A DNA stretch of 64,000 nt from Caldicellulosiruptor acetigenus (GCF_026914305.1 NZ_CP113866.1:2360001-2424000); one strand, 5' to 3'. Counted from the stretch's first letter, positions 1-8,320 are shown. Numbers and translations are program-made. The notes: generated by a model not told the origin, from the letters alone.

Positions 1-762
1 GCAGTAGTTCTTTTCTACATCCAAGCGAAAGCTTGCTTCTTCTTCTTTATCATCCTGGTAAGTCTTTTGAAGTTCTTGTAAGGCACTTTCAACTATCTCA
101 GAAGACTCTTCTTCTTTTTGTGCTTTTTCGGCTGACCCTTGAGGCATCTCACCTTCTGCTTCTTGTTCTTTTTCTTGCACAATTTCCTTTTCAACATCCT
201 GGCTGCAATTCTCACCTAAGCTTTTGTCATCATCTTTTGAAGAAAAGCTCTCAGTTTTTTCTTCTTTCTCTACTTCTACCTCTTTTTTCTCATCGTGATT
301 ATCCATATCTTTTTTGTCTTGATTTTTCTTATTTTCGCCCTTTTCAGAACCTCTTAGAATATCTCTTTCCATTTCATATAAACTGCTATCATCAAAGCTT
401 CCTATCAGAATGAAATTGGGTTTTCCCTTTTTCTCTTTTGCAATGGCAAACCCGACCAGGTCTGTAAGTTTCCAGCTGCTTTTGAACAAATTAAACCTGC
501 TTGTGGAAAGAAACTGGACAATATTCCCTTTTTGTGGCTTTGAAAGTGCAGTCAAAAATACTGGATAATATTCATTCAATTTTTTCACAACACCCCAAAA
601 AGTTATTTTATCCTCTGTCTCTTCCAATCCCTGGATAACAATTTCAAAGTTAACTGTGTCTACAATTGCCTGAACCTTGACATATCCAAACGGGATTTTT
701 CCTTTCTGTTCAATTCCCTTTAAGATTACAACAAACCTTGTAAACGGCAAATTTTCTATCAA
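1..762 (-). CDS. Unknown protein with long acidic tail (3' end outside window)
   Basis: The open frame runs from a TTG at 762 to the window edge (254 codons, no stop seen), so the C-terminus is missing. The start is chosen because AAGGAGGT (complement of 771-778) lies 8 bases upstream. Residues 1 to about 135 look folded, with alternating hydrophobic strands and a mid-region FVVILKG/FGYVKVQAIV pattern. From about residue 140 the chain becomes highly charged and rich in Glu, Lys, Asp and Ser, as in a disordered linker. I see no signal peptide, membrane segment or known motif, and I do not recognise the family. It lies downstream of pckG, with the hairpin at 768-812 between them. The CDS call is firm because of codon use and the ribosome site; the function is unknown. 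Confidence 0.75.
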   Translation of the reverse strand, partial: MIENLPFTRFVVILKGIEQKGKIPFGYVKVQAIVDTVNFEIVIQGLEETEDKITFWGVVKKLNEYYPVFLTALSKPQKGNIVQFLSTSRFNLFKSSWKLTDLVGFAIAKEKKGKPNFILIGSFDDSSLYEMERDILRGSEKGENKKNQDKKDMDNHDEKKEVEVEKEEKTESFSSKDDDKSLGENCSQDVEKEIVQEKEQEAEGEMPQGSAEKAQKEEESSEIVESALQELQKTYQDDKEEEASFRLDVEKNYC

Positions 763-767
763 AACAA

Positions 768-812
768 AAGACCTCCTTCATAACCTTTATATCAGTATAT
801 GAAGGAGGCCTT
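768..812 (-). promoter_or_regulatory. Hairpin that contains the next gene's ribosome binding site
   Basis: Bases 768-782 and 798-812 are inverted repeats, 14 of 15 pairs, with a 15-base loop. On the minus strand the 3' arm contains the AAGGAGGT ribosome site of the gene starting at 762, and the arm is followed by a T-rich stretch. It could act as a terminator or attenuator for pckG, or hide the ribosome site, or both. The structure is directly visible; the role is inferred. Confidence 0.6.
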
Positions 813-830
813 CTGTTTGGTGATTTATTT

Positions 831-2597
831 CTATTTTGAAAGTCTTTGTTTTAGCTTTTCATTCTCTTCAATGAGCTCTCTCGGGAGCCTGTCTCCAAAC
901 TGGCTTAAAAACTCTCTTGAATCCTCAGCTTCTTTTAACCACAATTCTTTGTCTATCTCAAGAAGCTTTTCTACCGTCTGTTTGTCTATGTCAAGACCAT
1001 CTAAGTAAAGGTCATCGACATATGGCACATAACCAATTGGAGTCTCTTTTGCCGAAACCTTTCCTTCGCATCTTTCAATTATCCACTTCAGAACCCTCAA
1101 ATTTTCGCCAAATCCCGGCCAGATAAACTTGCCATTTTCATCCTGCCTGAACCAGTTTACATGGAAAATCTTGGGCGGATTTGGAATCTTCTTGCCCATC
1201 TCAAGCCAATGTGCAAAATAGTCAGCCATGTTATATCCACAGAACGGAAGCATTGCCATTGGGTCGCGACGAACAACGCCGATCTTGCCCATTGCAGCAG
1301 CAGTTGTTTCAGATGCCATTGTAGCGCCAACATATACACCATGCTGCCAGTCAAATGCTTCGTATACAAGTGGTGCAACCTTTGCTCGTCTGCCGCCAAA
1401 TATTATTGCCGAAATAGGCACGCCCTTTGGATTTTCCCACTCCTTTGAAATTGATGGGCACTGGCTGGCAGGCGCTGTAAATCTTGCGTTCGGGTGCGCA
1501 CCCTTTTCACCGCTGTCTCTTTTCCATGGCCTTCCAAGCCAATCAATGCCTCGCTCTGGCACCTCTCCATCCATGCCTTCCCACCATACTGTTCCATCTT
1601 CTTTTAAAAGCACATTTGTATATATCGTATTTCTCTTTATGGTCTCCATGGCATTTGGATTTGTCTTATAACTTGTGCCAGGTGCAACACCAAAAAACCC
1701 TGCTTCAGGGTTGATAGCCCAAAGTCTGCCATCCTCGCCAATCCTCATCCATGCAATGTCATCTCCTACAGTCCACACCTTGTATCCAAGCTTTTTAAGA
1801 GGCTCTGGTGGAATTAACATCGCAAGGTTTGTCTTACCACATGCACTTGGAAACGCACCTGCAATGTATGTTACCTTGCCGCTTGGGTCCTCAATTCCGA
1901 CAATGAGCATGTGTTCTGCAAGCCAGCCTTCTTTTCTTCCCAGATAGCTTGCAATCCTGAGTGCAAAACACTTCTTTGAGAGAATGACGTTTCCACCATA
2001 ACCTGAGTTGACGCTCATAATTGTATTGTCCTGCGGAAAATGACAAATGTATCTCTTTTCTGGGTCAAGCGTCGCTTTGGAGTGAAGTCCCTTCACAAAA
2101 TCAGGTGAGTTTCCTAAAGCTTTAAGTGCAACATCGCCAATCCTTGCCATAATTCTGAGGTTCAAAACAACATATATGCTATCTGTAAGCTCAATACCCA
2201 CTTTTGAATATGGTGAGCCAACAGGTCCCATCAAATATGGCACAACATACATTGTTCTTCCTTTCATGGACCCGTCAAAAAGTGAGTAAAGCATCTTGTA
2301 AGCTTCGTTCGGGTCCATCCAGTTGTTTGTTGGCCCTGCTTCCTCTTTTGTTGGTGTGCAGATAAACGTTCTGTCCTCAACCCTCGCCACATCGCTTGGA
2401 TGAGTCCTGTGAAGATAACATCCTGGAAGCTTTTCTTGGTTGAGCTCCATAAGTTCTCCTGACTCAAGAGCTTCTTTTATGAGCCTTTGTTTTTCTTCCT
2501 CGGAACCATCTATCCAGACAATCTTGTCTGGTTTTGTGAGTTTTGCCATCTCATCAATCCATTCATATACCGAGGGATGCAAATTCACCTTTACCAC
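831..2597 (-). CDS. pckG: Phosphoenolpyruvate carboxykinase (GTP)
   Basis: This enzyme interconverts oxaloacetate plus GTP with PEP plus CO2 plus GDP, the entry step of gluconeogenesis or an anaplerotic step in fermenters. The nucleotide P-loop GAFPSACGKTN near residue 260, with the Cys typical of the GTP-dependent class, separates it from the ATP-type PckA. The YGGNVILSKKC, FGGRRAKVAPLVYEAFDW and WFRQDENGKF blocks support the family, and about 588 residues is normal. The frame is open to a TTG at 2618, but no ribosome site precedes that TTG. The GTG at 2597 has GGAG about 5 bases upstream, so I prefer it. A TTGACA-18-TATAAT promoter lies at 2651-2680. Confidence 0.96.
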   Translation of the reverse strand: MVKVNLHPSVYEWIDEMAKLTKPDKIVWIDGSEEEKQRLIKEALESGELMELNQEKLPGCYLHRTHPSDVARVEDRTFICTPTKEEAGPTNNWMDPNEAYKMLYSLFDGSMKGRTMYVVPYLMGPVGSPYSKVGIELTDSIYVVLNLRIMARIGDVALKALGNSPDFVKGLHSKATLDPEKRYICHFPQDNTIMSVNSGYGGNVILSKKCFALRIASYLGRKEGWLAEHMLIVGIEDPSGKVTYIAGAFPSACGKTNLAMLIPPEPLKKLGYKVWTVGDDIAWMRIGEDGRLWAINPEAGFFGVAPGTSYKTNPNAMETIKRNTIYTNVLLKEDGTVWWEGMDGEVPERGIDWLGRPWKRDSGEKGAHPNARFTAPASQCPSISKEWENPKGVPISAIIFGGRRAKVAPLVYEAFDWQHGVYVGATMASETTAAAMGKIGVVRRDPMAMLPFCGYNMADYFAHWLEMGKKIPNPPKIFHVNWFRQDENGKFIWPGFGENLRVLKWIIERCEGKVSAKETPIGYVPYVDDLYLDGLDIDKQTVEKLLEIDKELWLKEAEDSREFLSQFGDRLPRELIEENEKLKQRLSK

Positions 2598-2650
2598 CTT
2601 TTCTCCACCACCTTGCAAGTTTTGTTTATGAGAATTGCAATTTGTATTAT

Positions 2651-2680
2651 ATTATACATTATTAAAGTGGAAATTGTCAA
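2651..2680 (-). promoter_or_regulatory. Sigma-A promoter for pckG
   Basis: On the minus strand TTGACA (2675-2680) and TATAAT (2651-2656) are 18 bases apart, giving a start near 2643. A near-palindrome AATTGCAATT lies just downstream, around 2635-2645, and could be an operator, but nothing shows which regulator would use it. Confidence 0.7.
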
Positions 2681-2761
2681 AAACAAAATACTATTTTTAA
2701 GGATAAATGAAATTTATCTGTCTACTGAGTTGCATTTATTATCAGGTATTAAGAGCTCCTT

Positions 2762-3610
2762 TCAACTTTTAAAAAATTCCTCTTCAAAGCATTGGTAAAG
2801 TCTTATATAGTCATCCAATGATAAGTCCTCTGCTCTTAAATTTTCATCAAGTCCAGCTATGTGGATAATCTTTTTTAGCTCATCTTTTGCAATATCAAGC
2901 TGATTTGAAAGAGCATTTAGAATTGTCTTTCGGCGGGTTGAAAAACATGCATGGACTATTTTAAAAAACTTCTTTTCATCAACATTTGGCTTTTCAATTT
3001 TGAACCTTGCTCTCAAGACCGCAGAATCAACCTCTGGTTTGGGGTAAAAAACATTCTTGCTGACATAAAAATAATCCTCTATCTCACAGTAAAAGTTCAT
3101 TGCAACTGTGAGATTTCCATACTCTTTTGTCCCTGGTTTTGCTAAAAGCCTTTGTGCAACCTCTTTTTGAACCATGATTGTAAACTTCTCTATACACTCT
3201 CTTTCTTCAAAAAGTTTAAAGAGTATCTGCGATGTGACATAATATGGCAGATTGCCAACAATATATACCTTGTTGCCATTTGTTAAATCTTTAACATTGA
3301 GTTCAAGAAAGTCACTATTTACTATTTGGACGTTTGAAATAACCTGGCAAACTTCTTTTAAGACATTCAATATCTTTTTGTCAATCTCAACCGCAAATAC
3401 TTTCTGTGCAGTTTTTGCCAAATAAACTGTAAGTGTTCCAGGGCCTGCACCTATCTCAACAACTTCTTTTCCTTCCACCTGGGAAAATAAAATGATTTTT
3501 CTTACTACATTTTCATCAACTAAAAAGTTCTGGCCAAGTTTTTTGTTTGGAGAAAGTCCATACTTTTCAAGAAGACTTAAAAGCTCGGTTTTTGTGATGG
3601 CTGGATTCAC
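2762..3610 (-). CDS. rsmA: 16S rRNA (adenine1518-N6/adenine1519-N6) dimethyltransferase
   Basis: RsmA (KsgA) uses S-adenosylmethionine to dimethylate two adjacent adenines in the 3' hairpin of 16S rRNA, late in 30S assembly. Visible signatures are KKLGQNFLVD near residue 25, the SAM-binding loop EIGAGPGTLT near 55, and the catalytic NLPYYVTSQI near 120. At 282 residues the length is normal. The GTG at 3610 overlaps its own GGAG, which is too close for a good ribosome site, so translation may begin a few codons in. It lies between yajC and pckG on the same strand, but the terminator at 3634-3682 isolates it from yajC. Confidence 0.95.
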   Translation of the reverse strand: MNPAITKTELLSLLEKYGLSPNKKLGQNFLVDENVVRKIILFSQVEGKEVVEIGAGPGTLTVYLAKTAQKVFAVEIDKKILNVLKEVCQVISNVQIVNSDFLELNVKDLTNGNKVYIVGNLPYYVTSQILFKLFEERECIEKFTIMVQKEVAQRLLAKPGTKEYGNLTVAMNFYCEIEDYFYVSKNVFYPKPEVDSAVLRARFKIEKPNVDEKKFFKIVHACFSTRRKTILNALSNQLDIAKDELKKIIHIAGLDENLRAEDLSLDDYIRLYQCFEEEFFKS

Positions 3611-3633
3611 TCCTTTTTTAAAGTTGTTGATAA

Positions 3634-3682
3634 CATTTAAAAATAAATGGCTCTGAAGACCTGAAAGCCCTCAGAACCATTT
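3634..3682 (-). terminator. Rho-independent terminator after yajC
   Basis: Arms 3645-3656 and 3671-3682 form a 12-pair stem with one G-U. On the minus strand the stem is followed by ATTTTTAAAT. It sits directly after the yajC stop. Confidence 0.75.
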
Positions 3683-3688
3683 CTATTT

Positions 3689-4054
3689 TTAATCTTTTGG
3701 TTCAGCCTTTTTCAAAACCTCTTTGACTGCCCACTTGTAAATTTTGAGCTTTACCCTGTCTGCTCCTACTTCAATTGTCAAAATATCATCCTTGATATTC
3801 ACAATCTTGCCGATAATTCCAGCGTTTGTGACTATCTCATCTCCAACAATTAAAGAATTAATCATCTCTCTGAACTGTTTTTCTCTTCTTCTCTGTGGAA
3901 CAATTATGAGAAGGTAGAGAACTACAAACATCAATATAAGAGGTATGAACTGTGCAAGCAAAGCAATTGCTGTTGCTCCTGCTGGTGCCTGCTGCTGAGA
4001 GCTTTGATTGCCTGTTGCATACGCAATTTCAAATAAAAGATTACTCAAGCTCAT
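3689..4054 (-). CDS. yajC: Preprotein translocase subunit YajC
   Basis: YajC is a small single-span membrane partner of SecDF in protein export. The 121-residue product has one hydrophobic span, roughly residues 28-50, followed by IIVPQRRREKQF, the characteristic YajC boundary, and a cytosolic beta-rich domain with GDEIVTNAGIIGKI. The open frame extends further upstream to 4234. I chose ATG 4054 because a GGGGGA ribosome site lies 9 bases before it and the length then matches the family. The genes for SecD, SecF and tgt are not adjacent here; tgt is about 13 kb away. Confidence 0.93.
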   Translation of the reverse strand: MSLSNLLFEIAYATGNQSSQQQAPAGATAIALLAQFIPLILMFVVLYLLIIVPQRRREKQFREMINSLIVGDEIVTNAGIIGKIVNIKDDILTIEVGADRVKLKIYKWAVKEVLKKAEPKD

Positions 4055-4079
4055 AAACTTTTTATCCCCCTGCCACCAT

Positions 4080-4108
4080 TTGATTTTTAAGATTAAAATT
4101 ATGCATAA
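4080..4108 (+). promoter_or_regulatory. Possible promoter for the radical SAM gene
   Basis: TTGATT (4080-4085) and CATAAT (4103-4108) are 17 bases apart on the plus strand. They face the yajC promoter, and the predicted start regions overlap. Confidence 0.4.
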
Positions 4109-4111
4109 TAA

Positions 4112-4139
4112 TATTATAACAGTTATCAAAAAATAGGCA
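4112..4139 (-). promoter_or_regulatory. Likely promoter for yajC
   Basis: On the minus strand TTGCCT (4134-4139) and TATAAT (4112-4117) are 16 bases apart, about 58 bases before the yajC start. The -10 is perfect and the -35 is partial. Confidence 0.5.
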
Positions 4140-4175
4140 AGCACTTTTGAAAGACTAAAAAGGAGGCTGTGAAAA

Positions 4176-5171
4176 TTGGAAAAATCTGTTGGGAAGCTTA
4201 AAATTGAAAGGCTTTTTTCAGGTGGTGTCATCACAAACTACTACTGTTCTTCTGCTTGCAAACACTGCCTTTACAACAGCTCGCCATCCTGGAAAAAAGA
4301 ATATATGCCAGAAGAAATGGCAGACAAAGTATTTAAGACATTAAAAAAATTTGGAGTTTTTTCGGTTCACATAGGCGGTGGAGAGCCTTTTTTGAACTTT
4401 GAAGGATTAAAGAAAGTTATTAATAAAGCAAATGAAAATGGGATTTACATTGAGTACATAGAGACAAACGCTTCGTGGGTTGAAAATGAAGATGAGGTAA
4501 AAAGAAGATTAAAAGAATTGAAAAATCTTGGAATTGAAACAATACTTGTCTCAATCAGCCCTTTTCACAATGAATATATTCCATTCAAAAAGGTTTTAAG
4601 ATTAATCCAGCTTCTGAATGAGGTTGGTATTGGAATTTTCCCTTGGATTGAAGGTTTTGCAAATGAAATTAGAAGGCTGAATATAGACAAAACACATTCT
4701 CTTTCTGAATACAAAGATTTATTCGGAGAAAACTACATAAGACATCTTCCCCAAAGGTATTATCTTACCCTAAACGGCAGGGCAATTAAAACATTTGAAG
4801 AATATTTTCCAACAAAATCTGCTGATGAGATAGTTAAAAATTCACCTGCATGTTTTGAGCTTTATAGCAAAAACCATTTTCATATGGACCTTTTTGGCAA
4901 TTTCATTCCAAATCCATGTGTGGGCTTTAGAATCTCCATAGATGACCTTGGAAAAGAGCTTGACACAGGCAAATACTTTTTTGTAAATCTGCTCTACACC
5001 CAAGGAGTAAGAGGGCTTTTTGAATATGCAAAAGAAAACTATGGCTATACACCCTCAAAGAAATTTTTGAACAAATGCAGCCTGTGTTTTGATATTCGAA
5101 AATTTCTGGTGTTAGACAAAAACATAGAAGCACCTGATTTGGGACCAAGAGAGTTTTACTTAAACTTCTAA
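4176..5171 (+). CDS. Radical SAM domain protein of unknown substrate
   Basis: The cluster-binding motif C24-x3-C28-x2-C31 (YCSSACKHC) and the GGGEPFLNF strand near residue 70 identify a radical SAM enzyme. It would cleave S-adenosylmethionine to a 5'-deoxyadenosyl radical. A late Cys pair (NKCSLC, near residue 306) with earlier Cys residues hints at an auxiliary SPASM/twitch-like cluster. The TTG start at 4176 follows AAGGAGG by 9 bases. It is a single plus-strand gene among minus-strand neighbours, and its 3' end overlaps the glycosyltransferase gene by 4 bases. No peptide or sugar partner gene is visible, so the substrate cannot be assigned. Confidence 0.85.
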   Translation: MEKSVGKLKIERLFSGGVITNYYCSSACKHCLYNSSPSWKKEYMPEEMADKVFKTLKKFGVFSVHIGGGEPFLNFEGLKKVINKANENGIYIEYIETNASWVENEDEVKRRLKELKNLGIETILVSISPFHNEYIPFKKVLRLIQLLNEVGIGIFPWIEGFANEIRRLNIDKTHSLSEYKDLFGENYIRHLPQRYYLTLNGRAIKTFEEYFPTKSADEIVKNSPACFELYSKNHFHMDLFGNFIPNPCVGFRISIDDLGKELDTGKYFFVNLLYTQGVRGLFEYAKENYGYTPSKKFLNKCSLCFDIRKFLVLDKNIEAPDLGPREFYLNF

Positions 5172-6595
5172 ATCTTTTTTAGCTTTTTCTTTAAAGCTTC
5201 TGCACCCATGCCACTTAGCAAAAAGAGGGTAAATATTGCTGGATAGTGATACCGCGGTTGAACCTCTAAAAAGATATGAACAGCAACATATCCAAGAAAT
5301 ATTAGGCTTGTGAGCAAAATAACTTCATCGTTACTATTCTTTTTTCTAAAAACAGATGCAAAGACAATATAAAGCAAAATTGTGTAGTAATAAAGCTGAG
5401 AAAGCATGTAAAAGATTGTTGGATGGCTTTTTACAAATTTTACAAACCATGTATTTTTATAAACTTTAAAAGTGCTCCAAAAATACCCAAAACTATCATC
5501 GCCCCATATTATTGAAATCTTTCTCGGAATGATAGAAAGAAATTTGTCTGGCTGCTTTTTAAGTCTTTGTATTCCTATTTTCATAGCCTCTTGATGCATC
5601 TTTTTAAAGTCATAGCCAAACTTTTCTACAAACAATGAGTGTTTGCGGTTATTCATACCATAGGTAGTGTAGTCTGTGCCAATCATGAGATTTAGTCCCA
5701 TTGATGTCTGCCAAACAGGAACGTTTGTGAGACAGAAAATGAGATAGCCTATTGTATAAAAAGCTGCAATATATGCTCCCAAAGAGGAAAGAGCAAGCTT
5801 TATAGCCGTAAGATTTCTATTTAGCCCACAAACTACTGCCCATACCAAGCAGGCTATAATCACCAATACACCCACAGGCCTTATATGGTTGGAAATTGCA
5901 ATAAAGAACCCTCCTAAAAGCGCAAAATTTATTTTTTCTTCTTTTATGCCTTTTATAATAAAATACAGCCCAAGCATGAAAAATACAATAAAAGGATGCT
6001 CAGATGCCAAAACCGAATTGTACATTATTTGTGAAGGCCAGAAAGCAAATAAAATGATGCTATAAAAAGCTGCATCTTTGCCAAAAAGGTAATTAACTGT
6101 GTAAAAAATGATTATTCCCAGAATAACTGAAAGAAACACATTGAAAAGTTTTGCAACCAAGACGCTGCTACCAAAGATTTTAAATACAGACGCTAAAATC
6201 AAAGAGTAACCAAACCTGAACCTAAAAAGTACAAATGTCTTGTCATAAGCATGAAAAAGTCCTCTTGAGGCCTTGCTCGCGTAAGAGTAAAAACAAAAAT
6301 AATCTGAAACTGGTTTTGTTGGCATCAAAAATACCCACAAAAGTCTTGGCAGGGCTATCAAAAAGAATATCGTAAATAGATTTATTTTCGTGAACAATAA
6401 GTCTTTTAGTTTGTATAACCCTAAAGTTATACTGCAAAAAGCACTTAGGGTCAACAAAATCAAAAGCCATATGCTAAAACTTTTTCCTACCAGAAGCAAA
6501 ATTCTGTAGTAGTATGATAAAAAAATGCTACTTAAAAGCAATATTGCAACCAAGTATTCGAATACTTTTGAATACAATTTTTTAGACACTTTCAT
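5168..6595 (-). CDS. Polytopic membrane glycosyltransferase, GT39/ArnT-like
   Basis: This 475-residue protein has about 11 hydrophobic spans. The first extracytoplasmic loop contains the acidic PVSDYFCFYSYA segment, resembling the catalytic Asp region of lipid-linked-sugar transferases of the PMT/ArnT superfamily. It probably transfers a sugar from a polyprenyl-phosphate carrier to a surface acceptor. Its start overlaps the end of the GtrA gene, and the GT2 enzyme comes first. The three therefore form a plausible GT2 (charging lipid), GtrA (flipping) and GT39-like (transfer) unit. The acceptor is unknown. Superfamily assignment is by topology and loop motif, not by strong sequence identity. 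Confidence 0.75.
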   Translation of the reverse strand: MKVSKKLYSKVFEYLVAILLLSSIFLSYYYRILLLVGKSFSIWLLILLTLSAFCSITLGLYKLKDLLFTKINLFTIFFLIALPRLLWVFLMPTKPVSDYFCFYSYASKASRGLFHAYDKTFVLFRFRFGYSLILASVFKIFGSSVLVAKLFNVFLSVILGIIIFYTVNYLFGKDAAFYSIILFAFWPSQIMYNSVLASEHPFIVFFMLGLYFIIKGIKEEKINFALLGGFFIAISNHIRPVGVLVIIACLVWAVVCGLNRNLTAIKLALSSLGAYIAAFYTIGYLIFCLTNVPVWQTSMGLNLMIGTDYTTYGMNNRKHSLFVEKFGYDFKKMHQEAMKIGIQRLKKQPDKFLSIIPRKISIIWGDDSFGYFWSTFKVYKNTWFVKFVKSHPTIFYMLSQLYYYTILLYIVFASVFRKKNSNDEVILLTSLIFLGYVAVHIFLEVQPRYHYPAIFTLFLLSGMGAEALKKKLKKI

Positions 6596-7049
6596 CTTTT
6601 ACCTCCACTTTTGTAAATACCCAGAACTTGTATAAAATATAGTTTACACCTTGGGCACACAAAGTTGCAAGTATTTTTGCAATCAAAATTGAGTTCGACA
6701 AATATAGCTTTGAAAGTTTTATCACTCCAATTGAAAGTAGCAAGGAGACAACATTTGTAAAGCCAAACTTGACAGCTTTTAGTAATACTTTTCGCCCTTT
6801 TGTCCTGTCTTCAAACGTCCACCTTTTGTTCATTAAAAAACTGTTAAGCATTCCTGCTGTATAGCCAAAAATCTGACTGAAAGAAGAATCAAAATGTAAA
6901 ATAGAATAGCAAACAAAAAAGACTGCAAAATCGATTGCTGTATTTATAATTCCTACAACCGAAAATTTTACAAATTCAAGTAACTTTTCTATTTTTGAGT
7001 GAATTTTTAAAATTAACTTTCCTTTACAGCTGCTACTGCTCTTGTGCAT
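6582..7049 (-). CDS. GtrA-family membrane protein
   Basis: The 155-residue protein has four hydrophobic spans and the GtrA-family signatures FVKFSVVGIINTAIDF near residue 30 and an NSFLMNKRWTF motif near residue 70. GtrA proteins are thought to help move polyprenyl-phosphate-linked glucose or similar sugars across the membrane. It starts inside the end of the GT2 gene and overlaps the start of the GT39-like gene, so all three are translationally linked. ATG 7049 has GAGGAG about 10 bases upstream. Confidence 0.88.
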   Translation of the reverse strand: MHKSSSSCKGKLILKIHSKIEKLLEFVKFSVVGIINTAIDFAVFFVCYSILHFDSSFSQIFGYTAGMLNSFLMNKRWTFEDRTKGRKVLLKAVKFGFTNVVSLLLSIGVIKLSKLYLSNSILIAKILATLCAQGVNYILYKFWVFTKVEVKDESV

Positions 7050-7989
7050 CTTCAGCTATCTCCTCGATAAAATATAACGGTCTTCTCTTTACCTCTTTAT
7101 AAATCTTTCCGATATACTCACCAATCAATCCCAGTGCAACAAGCTGAAGCCCACCTATGAACCAGATTGAAATAGTCAAGGAGGTCCAACCTGCTATGGC
7201 TTGTCCTCTTATCTTTTGGACTATTGCATAAATCAAGATTGCAATGCTGAGTAAAAACATCAAAAATCCCGCAGAGGTAATATACTTTATTGGCTTTACA
7301 GAAAATGAGGTTATTCCTTCAAAGGCAAAAGAAAGCATCTTTTTGAGTGGATACTTTGTCTTACCTGCAATTCTTTCTTGTCTTTCATAATACACAATTG
7401 TAGATTTGAGCCCAATCAGTGGAATTATCCCTCTCAAAAACAAATTTCTCTCTTCAAACTGCATCAAAAACTCCAAGGCTTTTTTACTCAAAAGCCTGTA
7501 ATCAGCGTGGTTATACACAATTTCAACTCCAAATGCTCGCATCAGCCTATAAAAACTCTGTGCTGTAAACCTTTTGAAAAATGTATCAGTTTTTCTGCTG
7601 CTTCGAACGCCATACACAACATCATAGCCTTCTTCAAATTTTTTGATAAACTCGTCAATCACGTTTATATCATCCTGCAAATCAGCATCCAATGTAATTA
7701 CACAGTCACAAAACTTTACACTATATCCCATTCCAGCCATTAAAGCATTCTGGTGTCCGCAGTTTCTTGAAAGTTTTACACCAACAAACCTTTTGTCTTT
7801 GGTTGCCTCTTTTATTAGCTGCCAGGTATTATCCTTGCTTCCATCATCTACAAACACAATCCTGCTCTCGTTTGATATAAGTCCCTTTTTCAAAAGGTCA
7901 TCAAATTTTTGTGCTATCCTTTTAATTGTATAAGGGAGCATTTCTTCCTCGTTATAGCATGGGATTACGAAGTAGACTTTTGGAGACAT
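7033..7989 (-). CDS. Glycosyltransferase family 2, polyprenyl-phosphate sugar synthase type
   Basis: The 318-residue enzyme has an N-terminal GT-A domain with VIPCYNEEEMLP, FVDDGSKDNTW near residue 50 and the DADLQDD metal motif near residue 98. Two C-terminal membrane spans follow, near residues 235-300. This matches the GtrB/DPM1-like class that makes polyprenyl-phosphate glucose or mannose. It is the first gene of the GT2-GtrA-GT39-like set; a GGAGAG site precedes its ATG. The product sugar cannot be read from the sequence. Confidence 0.9.
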   Translation of the reverse strand: MSPKVYFVIPCYNEEEMLPYTIKRIAQKFDDLLKKGLISNESRIVFVDDGSKDNTWQLIKEATKDKRFVGVKLSRNCGHQNALMAGMGYSVKFCDCVITLDADLQDDINVIDEFIKKFEEGYDVVYGVRSSRKTDTFFKRFTAQSFYRLMRAFGVEIVYNHADYRLLSKKALEFLMQFEERNLFLRGIIPLIGLKSTIVYYERQERIAGKTKYPLKKMLSFAFEGITSFSVKPIKYITSAGFLMFLLSIAILIYAIVQKIRGQAIAGWTSLTISIWFIGGLQLVALGLIGEYIGKIYKEVKRRPLYFIEEIAEDAQEQ

Positions 7990-8091
7990 TGTTACTCTCT
8001 CCTAATTGTTTATTCTTTATAACATTTTACATTACTAAGTTTAACAAGGATTGAACGTTTTGTAAACAGTTTTTTTAACATAAAATGTTTT

Positions 8092-8135
8092 TGAGAAAAA
8101 ATAAAAAATGAGGCTACTTTTTGCAAAATAGCCTC
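8092..8135 (-). terminator. Rho-independent terminator of the ABC-transporter operon
   Basis: Arms 8110-8116 (GAGGCTA) and 8129-8135 (TAGCCTC) form the stem. On the minus strand it is followed by ATTTTTTATTTTTT. It begins directly at the stop codon of the 56-residue ORF. Confidence 0.9.
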
Positions 8136-8306
8136 TTATTTGCGTTTTGACATACTCAATATTATTGCTATTCCTATAACGGCAAATGCGATTGATAAAA
8201 CTACCAAGTAAAGTTCTATACCACCTTTTCGGAAACTCAAAAGCCACATCAGAGAAAAAATAATTATAATCAAGAATAAGGTAAAATAGAACCGTCTTAA
8301 CCTCAT
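8136..8306 (-). CDS. Small two-span membrane protein, last gene of the ABC operon
   Basis: This 56-residue ORF is too short for common gene callers. It begins at ATG 8306, seven bases after GGGAG, only 14 bases after the second ATPase gene, and ends right at a strong terminator. The sequence starts MRLRRF, then has hydrophobic spans at about residues 7-25 and 31-51 joined by a short RKGGIE loop, and ends SKRK. The topology is probably a helical hairpin. It is co-directional with the transporter genes and probably co-transcribed. I do not recognise a family; a role at the transporter is only a guess from position. Confidence 0.65.
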   Translation of the reverse strand: MRLRRFYFTLFLIIIIFSLMWLLSFRKGGIELYLVVLSIAFAVIGIAIILSMSKRK

Positions 8307-8320
8307 CTATTTCTCCCTAC

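Noticed and set aside
33-413. Plus-strand ORF of 126 residues
   Set aside because: It is the complement of the coding region of the truncated minus-strand gene, is rich in Leu, Phe, Ser and His, and lacks a ribosome site.
1228-1947. Several plus-strand ORFs opposite pckG
   Set aside because: pckG is unmistakable on the other strand; these frames lack ribosome sites and show no domains.
8041-8247. 68-residue minus-strand ORF
   Set aside because: It runs through the terminator at 8092-8135 and overlaps the 56-residue ORF in another frame, which has the better ribosome site.
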